A DNA stretch of 31,165 nucleotides from Promethearchaeota archaeon (GTDB lineage: Archaea > Asgardarchaeota > Lokiarchaeia > Sigynarchaeales > SOKP01), in assembly GCA_004524425.1 (NCBI GenBank), contig SDNN01000012.1, forward strand, positions 1 through 31,165, written 5' to 3'. A program made the position numbers and the translations under genes. Below the pieces are notes generated by a model. That model saw nothing but the letters and a program-made list of their open reading frames with translations, did no database searches and was not told the origin of the DNA. Shown piece after piece: positions 8,032-15,081 of the stretch (position 1 is the first letter of the stretch; each line of letters opens with the position of its first letter).

Positions 8032-8066
8032 CATGGCACGACCGGAGTACTTTTGGTCATACCATG
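8032..8066. other. GC-rich imperfect inverted repeat
   Basis: The 12-base arms 8032-8043 (CATGGCACGACC) and 8055-8066 (GGTCATACCATG) pair at 10 of 12 positions around an 11-base loop, in a region that is otherwise very AT-rich. It lies 80 bases after the thioredoxin-like gene and 79 bases before the small CxxC protein gene. It could be a 3'-UTR element, an operator, or a small RNA. Confidence 0.4.
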
Positions 8067-8144
8067 CAATTTAACGTTGATTTTTAATACTTCTTTTTTA
8101 AAATATGGATAAAAACTCATTAAAGAATTACGAGGTGTTAGTGA

Positions 8145-8309
8145 ATGGTGCGATGTTATAAATGCAAAAAACGAATAAAAAAGGTGAATTTGAATAAAGT
8201 CTTCAAATTAACGTTAGGTAACATGGAAAATGGAAGATTTCAAGGAGAAAAAACTTATTACTATCATTTAGAAGAGTTGATGCCATCTGCATCCTTTAAA
8301 ATAAATTAA
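8145..8309 (+). CDS. Small CxxC zinc-knuckle-like protein (54 aa)
   Basis: A 54-residue basic protein starting MVRCYKCKKRIKKVN, with one CxxC pair at residues 4-7 and a C-terminal YYYHLEELMPSASF stretch containing a histidine. Related zinc knuckles use CxxC plus HxxC; here the last ligand position reads glutamate, so a complete four-ligand site is not obvious. The ribosome binding site GAGGTG (8132-8137) is ideally spaced from the ATG, and codon use is normal, which makes this a convincing short gene. Function unknown. An oligo-T tract follows directly. Confidence 0.65.
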   Translation: MVRCYKCKKRIKKVNLNKVFKLTLGNMENGRFQGEKTYYYHLEELMPSASFKIN

Positions 8310-8321
8310 AAGAAGAAAGGA

Positions 8322-8335
8322 TTTTTTTTATTTTT
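8322..8335 (+). terminator. Oligo-T terminator after the small CxxC gene
   Basis: An eight-T run, one A, then five more T begin 13 bases after the stop codon, between two convergent genes. This fits archaeal intrinsic termination. Confidence 0.55.
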
Positions 8336-8348
8336 ACTGGATTTATAT

Positions 8349-8717
8349 TTATTGAGCATGTTGACTGCCGGCACAACTTGCTCCTCCAAGTGATTTCAGC
8401 ATGCCTTGCATGAAGAGTTTGACATTATGTTTAATGGTACCTTTTACTGCTTGGTATAAATTAATACCTTCTTGCAGGAATCCCATGTAAGGTCTGCCTC
8501 CTATCCCTCCAACAATCATATCAGTGACTTGATGCTTTTTCATGTCAAGTACAGGCTCCAAGCAACTCGAATGGCCATTATTTTTTTTTGAAAATGATTT
8601 CTTCATGGTCATGTCATCAATAACTTCCACACCAACAAAATATGCACAATGTCCGAAATGTTCGGATACTTGGTCTGATAATTCAGGACCATCTGAGGGA
8701 ATACCTACTATTGTCAT
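8349..8717 (-). CDS. NifX/NifB-like dinitrogenase iron-molybdenum cofactor family protein
   Basis: A 122-residue protein of the RNase-H-like NifX/NifB C-terminal fold. Marks: an N-terminal VGIPSDGPELSDQVSEHFG strand-turn-helix (residues 4-22) and IVGGIGGRPYMGF near 68-80. Cysteines occur at C24 (GHC), C52 (SSC) and in a C-terminal GGASCAGS motif. Such small proteins bind Fe-S or Fe-Mo type clusters or serve as metal-cluster carriers in non-diazotrophs. The gene is preceded by GAGGA. A related but distinct member lies 148 bases upstream on the same strand; they share the HFG and GG[IM]G motifs and may work together. Confidence 0.85.
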   Translation of the reverse strand: MTIVGIPSDGPELSDQVSEHFGHCAYFVGVEVIDDMTMKKSFSKKNNGHSSCLEPVLDMKKHQVTDMIVGGIGGRPYMGFLQEGINLYQAVKGTIKHNVKLFMQGMLKSLGGASCAGSQHAQ

Positions 8718-8865
8718 TTCTCAGTTCCTCTTGATTTTTTAACAAAATATTTTAAGCGTCTTTAATTTCGTAGATAAAAATAATTAAAGTTTTAAAAATT
8801 TAGTCTAATATTTAATAAATAGATTTTTAACTTGATGCTGACCTGAGGATAATTAAAAAAATAAG

Positions 8866-9282
8866 TTAAGAGTGAAAATGATCACGCTTATACTCATCAT
8901 CTGCCTCCGTGTGAATTTTTTCAACACCCATGCCTTTACCTGCCCCGGGAGCGCAGAGACTTTCTCCTCCTTTTAGCGTTCCATCCAAGATTTTTTCAAT
9001 TACATCATCAACGGGTCCAGTGACCCCTACAATTACTTCAATGCCATATTGACTGAAGAAACCTTGAGCTCTATGGCCCATCCCACCAGAGATCATGTAT
9101 TCTGCTCCTTGTTGATGAACAAATTGGGGAATGCTTCCTACAGTATGGCCTGGATTGGGAAGGATTTCCTTGGTTATGACCTTTTTTTGGTTTTCATCAA
9201 TGGTGATAAAAGTAAATTCAGGTGCCCGACCAAAATGAGCAAACACTTGCCCAGAGCTTGTACTTATCGCAATTTTTTTCAT
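8866..9282 (-). CDS. NifX/NifB-like dinitrogenase iron-molybdenum cofactor family protein
   Basis: A 138-residue relative of the preceding protein, closer to the classic family: MKKIAISTSSGQVFAHFGRAP at the start, SGGMGHRAQGFF near residues 64-75, and DGTLKGGESLCAPGAGKGMG near 104-123. The C-terminus adds His and acidic residues (HTEADDEYKRDHFHS) that could bind metal. The GKGMGV ending resembles members encoded next to Mrp/NBP35 ATPases, but no such ATPase gene is in this window. No nitrogenase genes are present, so a general Fe-S or metal-cofactor role is more likely than nitrogen fixation. Confidence 0.87.
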   Translation of the reverse strand: MKKIAISTSSGQVFAHFGRAPEFTFITIDENQKKVITKEILPNPGHTVGSIPQFVHQQGAEYMISGGMGHRAQGFFSQYGIEVIVGVTGPVDDVIEKILDGTLKGGESLCAPGAGKGMGVEKIHTEADDEYKRDHFHS

Positions 9283-9428
9283 TTTATTCTTCCACGATTC
9301 TTTTCTAATATGTAATAATACATGAAGAAATAAAAGTTTTTTGAATGATTATTCAATAATATTCAAAATAATTTCGATCTTATTTAGTTTAAACACAATA
9401 AGTAGAAAAAAAAGCGCAACGGATGGGA

Positions 9429-9457
9429 CTTTCATTAGCCTCGTGTTGAGTGCTTAT
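9429..9457 (-). other. tRNA-Ser intron 2, T loop position 59/60
   Basis: A 29-base intron. T-loop bases TTCA pair with TGAA at the intron's 3' end to form the central helix, flanked by three-base bulges AAA and AGT. Removal restores the T loop TTCAAAT. Confidence 0.85.
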
Positions 9458-9489
9458 TTTGAACCCATGAGTCCATGAGGACACTGGCT

Positions 9490-9516
9490 TTCCAGTAGAT
9501 TGTTCTAATCAATCAG
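9490..9516 (-). other. tRNA-Ser intron 1, anticodon loop position 37/38
   Basis: A 27-base intron at the canonical archaeal site. An internal hairpin GATTG/CAATC is present, but the central 4-bp helix of the bulge-helix-bulge (TTGG with CTGG) is mostly wobble pairs, so the exact cut may shift by a base. Confidence 0.8.
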
Positions 9517-9617
9517 TTCCAAGCCAGCGCGTTACCAGGCTGCGCTACCGTTGCTTAATTCAGAGATAAAAAAAATTATATTTGGCTCAATATAATCAAG
9601 CCATTTTTTCATTGAGA

Positions 9618-9890
9618 TTATTTTATGGGGATTGAAATTGTCTGATTCATGAGTTTTGTTTTTTTAGCTTTCTTGATGGCTGCTTCGACGGTGTCATGAT
9701 CAGCGCCTTTCTCGATATCGATTACATCAGTAGTGGGCTCTAAATGTTTATAATTTACTCTCCTTCTTCTGACTTTTAATCCATCAATAAGTAGATAATT
9801 TTTATCTATGACGTCTACAATTACAACGTAGTATCCAGCTTCTCTTCCCGTAAGTTTTACGCATATTCTTCCTATATCGTATACACTCAT
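9618..9890 (-). CDS. rpl14e: Large-subunit ribosomal protein eL14
   Basis: A 90-residue archaeal/eukaryal eL14. The KOW-like SH3 barrel is clear: DIGRICVKLTGREAGYYVVIVD (about 5-26) and NYLLIDGLKVRRRRVNYKHLEPT (31-53), followed by a helical tail. GGTGAC precedes the ATG. It follows cmk in the conserved archaeal order L34e-cmk-L14e; the usual next gene, cbf5 (pseudouridine synthase), is replaced here by tRNA-Ser. A 14-base inverted repeat lies 29 bases upstream of its start. Confidence 0.95.
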   Translation of the reverse strand: MSVYDIGRICVKLTGREAGYYVVIVDVIDKNYLLIDGLKVRRRRVNYKHLEPTTDVIDIEKGADHDTVEAAIKKAKKTKLMNQTISIPIK

Positions 9891-9918
9891 AATCTGTCAC
9901 CAAATTATTTTTTAACAA

Positions 9919-9956
9919 TTATCTTTACTGGGTTTAAATTATCCCAGTGAAGATAA
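9919..9956. repeat. 14-bp inverted repeat upstream of the L14e gene
   Basis: 9919-9932 pairs with 9943-9956 around a 10-base AT loop; the arms contain ACTGGG/CCCAGT. On the plus strand all 14 positions pair (one T-G wobble); on the minus strand, which is the transcribed sense here, one C-A mismatch remains. No T run follows on the minus strand, so it is not a simple terminator for cmk. An operator or leader hairpin is possible. Confidence 0.5.
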
Positions 9957-10027
9957 ATAATTCATGTTAGATTAAAGAAATATTATTGAACATAAATTTT
10001 TTATGATTTATAATAATTAAAAAATAT

Positions 10028-10564
10028 TTATTCTTTCTCTTTGATGAGTTTGATTAAATGGTTTACAATCTCATCAATAGATAATCCTTTAGTGTCTAGA
10101 ATTAGGTCATAAATTTCATTATTCTTTTTTGAATCATCTAGGTCGATTCCATATAGGTCTTTAAAACGCTCCAGTTCTGATTTTTCCCTCACTTTTGTTT
10201 CTTTTAGACATTCTTCATAGGAAACATCATCCCTTTCTGCCATTCTTCTTACTCGTGTTTTTAATGGACATTTAAGAAGTATCTTGAAATCTGCAATATT
10301 TTTAAGAAGATGCCCTCCAAGTTGACTGTCAATGATGATATCACCTTTTTTAGCTTCCTCAATTACTTTTTGATCCAATTTTTTATCAATTTCTGGATGT
10401 TGTTCAACATAATCCGTAAAATCTTCCAGATTCATGTTCATCTCTCTAGCTAGTTCTCGGAAAGCTTCTCCCGTAGAATAATATCTCATTTCAAGTAATT
10501 TAGCAATTGATTTTCCAATTGTGGATTTTCCAGTCCCATGTAAACCAGAGATAGTTATGATCAT
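10028..10564 (-). CDS. cmk: Cytidylate (CMP) kinase, archaeal type
   Basis: A 178-residue P-loop kinase. The Walker A motif is GLHGTGKST (residues 7-15). The YYSTGEAFRELAREMNM segment (about 29-45) is the CMP-binding region typical of archaeal Cmk, and IDSQLGGHLL (76-85) follows, with the lid RRMAERDDVSYEE near 105-117. It phosphorylates CMP and dCMP to diphosphates. Length and motif order match archaeal Cmk, and the position between the L34e and L14e genes is the conserved archaeal arrangement, which separates it from adenylate kinase or from PSTK of the selenocysteine pathway. Confidence 0.93.
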   Translation of the reverse strand: MIITISGLHGTGKSTIGKSIAKLLEMRYYSTGEAFRELAREMNMNLEDFTDYVEQHPEIDKKLDQKVIEEAKKGDIIIDSQLGGHLLKNIADFKILLKCPLKTRVRRMAERDDVSYEECLKETKVREKSELERFKDLYGIDLDDSKKNNEIYDLILDTKGLSIDEIVNHLIKLIKEKE

Positions 10565-10664
10565 TATGATTTAATTTTATCCAATAGGTATTTAAAATTA
10601 TATCAAGTTAAAAGAAAGATAGTAGATTTCTAAAAGTTTATATCGTCATCATGAGATGATCAAG

Positions 10665-10934
10665 TCATTGATTTCTTACGGCTTCACTTATCAAGGTCTT
10701 TAGGCAACTTGGGCAATAACGGCCACTTTCTAATCTATTGACTTTTCTTTGAGACTTATTTGTTTTTCTCATTTTTGAAGGTCTAAGTTGGGGAAGCGAA
10801 TATAATGGTTTTTTACAAATAGCACAATGACTCTGTTTAGGTTTTCTTCTCTTGTAATGGGTCACGTTTTTATTACCCGGAGTTCTTACATCTTTTCTTG
10901 CCTGAGAATGAGATCTTAAACCTGGTCTTGGCAT
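10665..10934 (-). CDS. rpl34e: Large-subunit ribosomal protein eL34
   Basis: An 89-residue eL34 with the basic start MPRPGLRSHSQARK and a zinc-binding four-cysteine pattern: CAIC at residues 37-40 and CPSC at 74-77. The PLYSLPQLRPSKMRKTNKSQRK middle is characteristic. It is the first gene of the L34e-cmk-L14e set, with no clear binding site and a CTATAAA-like element close upstream, so the message may have a very short or absent leader. Confidence 0.95.
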   Translation of the reverse strand: MPRPGLRSHSQARKDVRTPGNKNVTHYKRRKPKQSHCAICKKPLYSLPQLRPSKMRKTNKSQRKVNRLESGRYCPSCLKTLISEAVRNQ

Positions 10935-11026
10935 GATACTTCGAAACTTTATAGGTATGTTTTATATTTACGTGAAAACGAATTAAATTATAATTCGTTA
11001 GAGTAAGGCAAGAAATATTAAGTTTA

Positions 11027-11668
11027 TTATTCTAATGCTAATTTTTGTGTGAATTCATTATATACTTGATATAATTTTTCCACAATAATTTCCCTGAATT
11101 TTTTATTATCAACAATAACCCGGGGATTCTTTGAGATTTGATCATCAATTTCTTTGATTTTATATCTGATGCCCGAGATTCCGGGGAATTTCTTTATATT
11201 ATTCTTCAAATCTTTAAAAAGGTTAAATATTAATGATATGTCTTTAATACCTCCTAATTTTAAAGCGTCCATTAATGTAATGAATGAAGAGGTTATTTCT
11301 GAGGTTATTCGGGGCAATTCAAGGATAGAAAGTTGTTTTTCATTTTCTAAATGAGGATTATCAAGAGTTTTGAGGTTTTGAACCTGATTATTAGAACTTA
11401 AATTTGAAAATTTATTAAATATATCCAAAGCCGTATCATACTTTTCCATTAATTTCATTTCATGTAGCGCTTCAGTGAAGGGAATAGATTTGTCTTTAAA
11501 ATGAAATTTAATTTTTAATAACCCTTTCATTGCATTTTTGAGAGCTTTTCGGAAGAAATGCCTTGTTATTTTTCCCTCTTTATATTTGTCATGTAAATTT
11601 ATGATTGAATTTAGGAGCGCGAATAATTCTGATTCAATTTCGGCGGAATTTTCGTGATTAGAATCCAT
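11027..11668 (-). CDS. Uncharacterised helical protein (213 aa)
   Basis: I do not recognise this protein. It is soluble and almost entirely helical by composition, with repeated Leu/Ile heptad-like spacing. A basic N-terminal half (residues 30-60, HDKYKEGKITRHFFRKALK) leads to a Ser/Asn-rich linker near 90-105 and a second helical block (about 120-213, ending EFTQKLALE). There are no cysteines, signal peptide or membrane helices. The DKYKEGKI...F...L pattern is reminiscent of short helical spacer motifs in other archaeal proteins, which is weak evidence. The start ATG at 11668 follows AACAAGA. The next gene downstream is the ribosomal L34e gene. Confidence 0.75.
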   Translation of the reverse strand: MDSNHENSAEIESELFALLNSIINLHDKYKEGKITRHFFRKALKNAMKGLLKIKFHFKDKSIPFTEALHEMKLMEKYDTALDIFNKFSNLSSNNQVQNLKTLDNPHLENEKQLSILELPRITSEITSSFITLMDALKLGGIKDISLIFNLFKDLKNNIKKFPGISGIRYKIKEIDDQISKNPRVIVDNKKFREIIVEKLYQVYNEFTQKLALE

Positions 11669-11767
11669 TCTTGTTCAGTTTATGATAAACGTACTATTTA
11701 GATAAAATGTTCTTTTTTACTTATCTTATACCCTAATTAAAGCATGTTCATAATAAATTTATTTATC

Positions 11768-12697
11768 CTACCCAAATAAGGTAGGTCTTAAGAAAAAGAA
11801 AAATATTGCTACCGCGGTTCCAATGATGAAGGAAGAGATTAAAACACGAAAGGTAGAAGAATTAGAAAGTTCTCTTATAGCAAACGTCATTAATATCGGA
11901 ATCCAAATGGCCATGGTCAAGGCATCAATCACGTCTAATACGGCCCAGGTGGGAGATGAGAATATTTTAGTGAGTATACTATCATTAAAATTACCACTAG
12001 AAATATCCACCCTCACGGTAGGAAGTGCGATTAAAATTATTAAGATCTTGATAGTGTTAATCAATAATAACGGAGCAAAAGCACACATGAGCATTTTATA
12101 TTTATATGCTGCCTGTCTTTGCATGAGTGTTCCACTTTTGTAGATACTAAATGGGCTCATCTCCGATTCCTTGTATTTTTCTTCCTTTTCTTTTCCAAAT
12201 CGGTCCTCTAGGATCTTGGAAAATCCAACTGCATAATTAGCTCCTAAAGAAAATAACCAAATTAATACATGATAAAAAATTAATTGAAATATAAAACCAA
12301 TTATAAGAAAAGTCAAAAACATTATTAATCCATAAGGAATTAAGCTAATGGAATAGGGGCTGACTGGTTTTCCATTAATTGATACAAATTGAATATGGGC
12401 CATTACTGCGAGTCCCATTAGACCCCACAAAACAGTATTAAATAGTAAAATTAAATAACCTGGAGCTTTCGATCTTTCATGATTGATATCGTGGAATGCC
12501 CGAGCAGGATCCAGAAACAACCAGTAAATTTTCTTATACCAAGGAGCGGGACTAACCCATTCTTCTTCAATTCTCCTAAAAAACTGGAATTTTTCTATTT
12601 TCTCGATCCTTAATCTCTTTCCGCAAAATGAGCATTGAAAGGAATCAGCCCGATTTTCATTTCCGCATCTTGGGCATCTTATCAAGCCTACAGCCAT
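11768..12697 (-). CDS. Zinc-ribbon plus Yip1-like multispanning membrane protein
   Basis: A 309-residue protein. Residues 8-25 form a zinc ribbon, CPRCGN...CSFCGKRL. After a linker, WLFLDPARAFHDINHE (about 59-74) is the signature that opens Yip1-family domains in prokaryotes. It is followed by hydrophobic segments near 82-104, 118-150 (a long one, possibly two), 205-232, 248-270 and 283-305, giving five or more membrane passes. Yip1 proteins bind Rab GTPases in eukaryotes; prokaryotic members are of unknown function and are common in archaea with this N-terminal ribbon. It has its own upstream AT-rich promoter region. Confidence 0.8.
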   Translation of the reverse strand: MAVGLIRCPRCGNENRADSFQCSFCGKRLRIEKIEKFQFFRRIEEEWVSPAPWYKKIYWLFLDPARAFHDINHERSKAPGYLILLFNTVLWGLMGLAVMAHIQFVSINGKPVSPYSISLIPYGLIMFLTFLIIGFIFQLIFYHVLIWLFSLGANYAVGFSKILEDRFGKEKEEKYKESEMSPFSIYKSGTLMQRQAAYKYKMLMCAFAPLLLINTIKILIILIALPTVRVDISSGNFNDSILTKIFSSPTWAVLDVIDALTMAIWIPILMTFAIRELSNSSTFRVLISSFIIGTAVAIFFFFLRPTLFG

Positions 12698-12870
12698 TTT
12701 AATCGATTCAAAATTCAGTTTAAAGCTTATAACAGATTAGAAAAACTTATACTATAAAAATTTGTTTGATTTTTAATAAGATATAAATTTTAATTAAAAA
12801 TTCATGTATAAAAATGAGCTTAATATAATCATCAAGAAAACGTGAAACCCTAGACACAAGTTTGGATTAG

Positions 12871-13929
12871 TTATTCATATTCAATTAAAAAGCCATTTTG
12901 CTCTCTTTTTATTTTATACTTTCTTTTGGTAAATAATTTGATTAAATCAAGATTAGTTTTTGCATGGCTAGTGATTTCCAAAACTTTAATTCTTGAAGGA
13001 GATTTGACGTAAGCCATTAAGGGTATTAATTGATCACTTAAATAATTATCAACTGGAATTCGATTTTGAACATACTTATTCAATTCTTTTACCGCCATCA
13101 AACCCAATTTTTCTGATGGAATACCTTTTTCTCCCAAGATAGTTCCTGTAGAAATAATAGCACCTGTATCTGAATGACTCCATAATGAAAGACCCACTCC
13201 AGGGCTACTAGAATCTACCCACGAAATTTTGATCCTTGCTTCCATTCCTAACATTTCATTGGAATGCTGTTTAATTGAATCCCGAATTCTTTCTGGAATG
13301 TCCTTCCTGAGTTGTTTTGTTATTATAATTTCTCCATTAACATGATCGATGTTTCCTAATTCAATTAGATTAATTGGGTTTAATTGATTTTGAGGGGGAT
13401 GTATCACGCATTTAACCCGTGCATCACCTTTAGGATAAAATCCGTGCTTTTGAATTTCTATGTCAATCATGAGACCTGATCTCTTAAATATTTGATAAGA
13501 CACTTCTTTAAGATAATTGAGACTGGGTGCCCACTTTCCGAAGGTGCCTCCGCCTACCAAATAAATCTCAATCTTATCAGAATTTTCAAATCCTAAGCAT
13601 GCTATCTGAATTGGTTGTAATAATAATCCTATGCTAGCAGCGGTACCTATTTTAGTTTCAATCTTTGGCTTAATCTCTCGATTGGGAATAAATGAGAGAT
13701 TGGTGGTCCCCACGTCACATTTACTTAACTCGCTATTAGTCAAATTCGATAAGGTTCTAAGTCCTAAGAGATGCTGTAATCTTAAACCTGGTTTGGGTCT
13801 ATTTGCTCTAATATTATTTATTTCAATGGGAGTGTCAAACAAGAGCGAGAATCCAGCACTCAAGCGAAGTATTGATCCACCCCCTTCACCAAAAGAGCCA
13901 TCGATCCTTAAAAAACTCCTTTTTGACAT
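12871..13929 (-). CDS. rtcA: RNA 3'-terminal phosphate cyclase
   Basis: A 352-residue RtcA. The N-terminal signature IDGSFGEGGGSILRLS (residues 9-24) and RANRPKPGLRLQHLLGL (about 41-57) are diagnostic, as is the DNYLSDQLIPLMAY region and the catalytic-histidine segment TSHAKTNLDLIKLF near residues 321-334. It uses ATP to convert a 3'-phosphate RNA end to a 2',3'-cyclic phosphate through an adenylylated histidine. GTGATC, within the end of the upstream gene, is the binding site, and the gap is six bases, so it is co-transcribed with the Nudix-NMNAT gene. In an organism with many tRNA introns, RNA end processing is a plausible context, though this is inference. Confidence 0.95.
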   Translation of the reverse strand: MSKRSFLRIDGSFGEGGGSILRLSAGFSLLFDTPIEINNIRANRPKPGLRLQHLLGLRTLSNLTNSELSKCDVGTTNLSFIPNREIKPKIETKIGTAASIGLLLQPIQIACLGFENSDKIEIYLVGGGTFGKWAPSLNYLKEVSYQIFKRSGLMIDIEIQKHGFYPKGDARVKCVIHPPQNQLNPINLIELGNIDHVNGEIIITKQLRKDIPERIRDSIKQHSNEMLGMEARIKISWVDSSSPGVGLSLWSHSDTGAIISTGTILGEKGIPSEKLGLMAVKELNKYVQNRIPVDNYLSDQLIPLMAYVKSPSRIKVLEITSHAKTNLDLIKLFTKRKYKIKREQNGFLIEYE

Positions 13930-13935
13930 TGTTGA

Positions 13936-15066
13936 TCACTTTTTTTCATATAAGGATTGGATTCTTTCAATACCATTGAAATCTTTAATCGTGCTGATCA
14001 CTTCATTAGGCATTAAATTTCTCCAACTTTCTTTATTCTCATTTATAGATTCTCTAATATTACTCGCGTTATATTTTTTCTTAAAGATCGTCATTTTTTT
14101 TCCAAGAGAATATCCCTTATTTTGAAATAATTCTCTAACCCATTCGCTATTAGAATATACGATGTCAAAATCACCCACTATTGATTTTACATGATCCACC
14201 CATTTTTTTGCATTGAATATGTCAGGTATGTCATATATCTCATAATTAGTGATATTTCTTTTTTTTAAAGCGGCAATGATGAATTGCCTTCTTTCCTCTG
14301 CTGAAAAAGGATCATTAACAGTATGAGAGAATTGAGAACTTCCTATTCCAATTTTAATCATCTCATGGCGTTCCATGATTCGATATATGACGTATATATG
14401 ACCGTGATGCAAGGGTTGAAATCTTCCAATATACAAGGCAATACCATTTGTTTCTTTTTTTGATAAATCCTTTTTTTTATCAAAATAAGCTTTCATATCG
14501 GTTTCCAGGATATTCTTCCATATCTTTTTGGAATAATCTACAGATTTTTCATTATCCAATATGTTTTCTAATTCTTTCCTGGTATAAAATTTACTCTCCT
14601 CAACTACTACTTCTTTAGGATCAGGGTTTAAACTAACATCGTAGTCTATAAGACCAAAAAAGATAAAGGCAACTTCAGTTGTAAGATTATTTTGCTCGAC
14701 ATCCAAATCATAAAAAGTCAAATTTTTTACTGCACTGGACTCAATCCCAAATTCTTCGTTGAGTTCTCTTATTGCATTTTCCTTTATGATATTCAAGTTT
14801 AAATTTTTATCATATAACACGTGCCCAGAAGCTGAATCTGTAAAATAATTTGGAAAACTTTCCTTTTCTTTAGCTCTTTTTTGAACAAGGTATATCATTT
14901 GATTTCCAGGTTTTATAGCAACTATAAAAACGCGGACGATTAAATGACTAATTTTGTTCGAATGGGCTCTTTTTCTTTCCATGGGAAATACATGTTTAGA
15001 AATTTGGCCTGATTGCAAAAACTTAATATTTTCATCCTCAATACAAGCTAAAATTTCTTTTTCCAT
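13936..15066 (-). CDS. Fusion: N-terminal Nudix hydrolase domain, C-terminal NMN adenylyltransferase
   Basis: A 376-residue two-domain protein. Residues about 1-195 are a Nudix domain resembling the isopentenyl-diphosphate isomerase branch (ERKRAHSNKISHLIVRV, then SGHVLYDK and AIRELNEEFGIE as Nudix box), but the IDI catalytic cysteine is not where expected, so hydrolase activity is more likely. Residues about 207-376 are an archaeal nicotinamide-nucleotide adenylyltransferase: YIGRFQPLHHGH with the HxGH nucleotidyl-transfer motif at 220-223, then FSAEERRQFI and a YNASNIRES C-terminal motif in place of ISGTEIR. This would couple NAD synthesis from NMN and ATP with clean-up of a nucleotide by-product. 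Bacterial NadM-Nudix fusions have the reverse domain order. Operon with DUF62 upstream (15 bases) and rtcA downstream (6 bases). Confidence 0.88.
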   Translation of the reverse strand: MEKEILACIEDENIKFLQSGQISKHVFPMERKRAHSNKISHLIVRVFIVAIKPGNQMIYLVQKRAKEKESFPNYFTDSASGHVLYDKNLNLNIIKENAIRELNEEFGIESSAVKNLTFYDLDVEQNNLTTEVAFIFFGLIDYDVSLNPDPKEVVVEESKFYTRKELENILDNEKSVDYSKKIWKNILETDMKAYFDKKKDLSKKETNGIALYIGRFQPLHHGHIYVIYRIMERHEMIKIGIGSSQFSHTVNDPFSAEERRQFIIAALKKRNITNYEIYDIPDIFNAKKWVDHVKSIVGDFDIVYSNSEWVRELFQNKGYSLGKKMTIFKKKYNASNIRESINENKESWRNLMPNEVISTIKDFNGIERIQSLYEKK

Positions 15067-15081
15067 TAGCCTAATCCCTTA

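Larger units (their letters stand above)
9415..9554 (-). tRNA. tRNA-Ser(GGA) with two introns
   Basis: Read on the minus strand, the acceptor stem is GCAACGG/CCGTTGC with discriminator G73. The D arm has GCG/CGC and the loop AGCCTGGTAA. The anticodon stem is CTGGC/GCCAG with the spliced loop TTGGAAA, so the anticodon is GGA. A long variable arm (GTCC/GGAC) marks a class II tRNA and, with G73, fits serine. The T arm is ATGGG-TTCAAAT-CCCAT. Introns of 27 and 29 bases interrupt the anticodon loop (9490-9516) and T loop (9429-9457); removing them leaves 84 bases. CCA is not encoded. It lies just downstream of the L14e gene on the same strand. Confidence 0.93.

Noticed and set aside
10028..10564. 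P-loop kinase considered as PSTK (phosphoseryl-tRNA kinase) because of the nearby Sec genes
   Set aside because: STGEAFRELA motif, 178-residue length and L34e-cmk-L14e order identify CMP kinase; PSTK is larger and has a C-terminal tRNA-binding domain.
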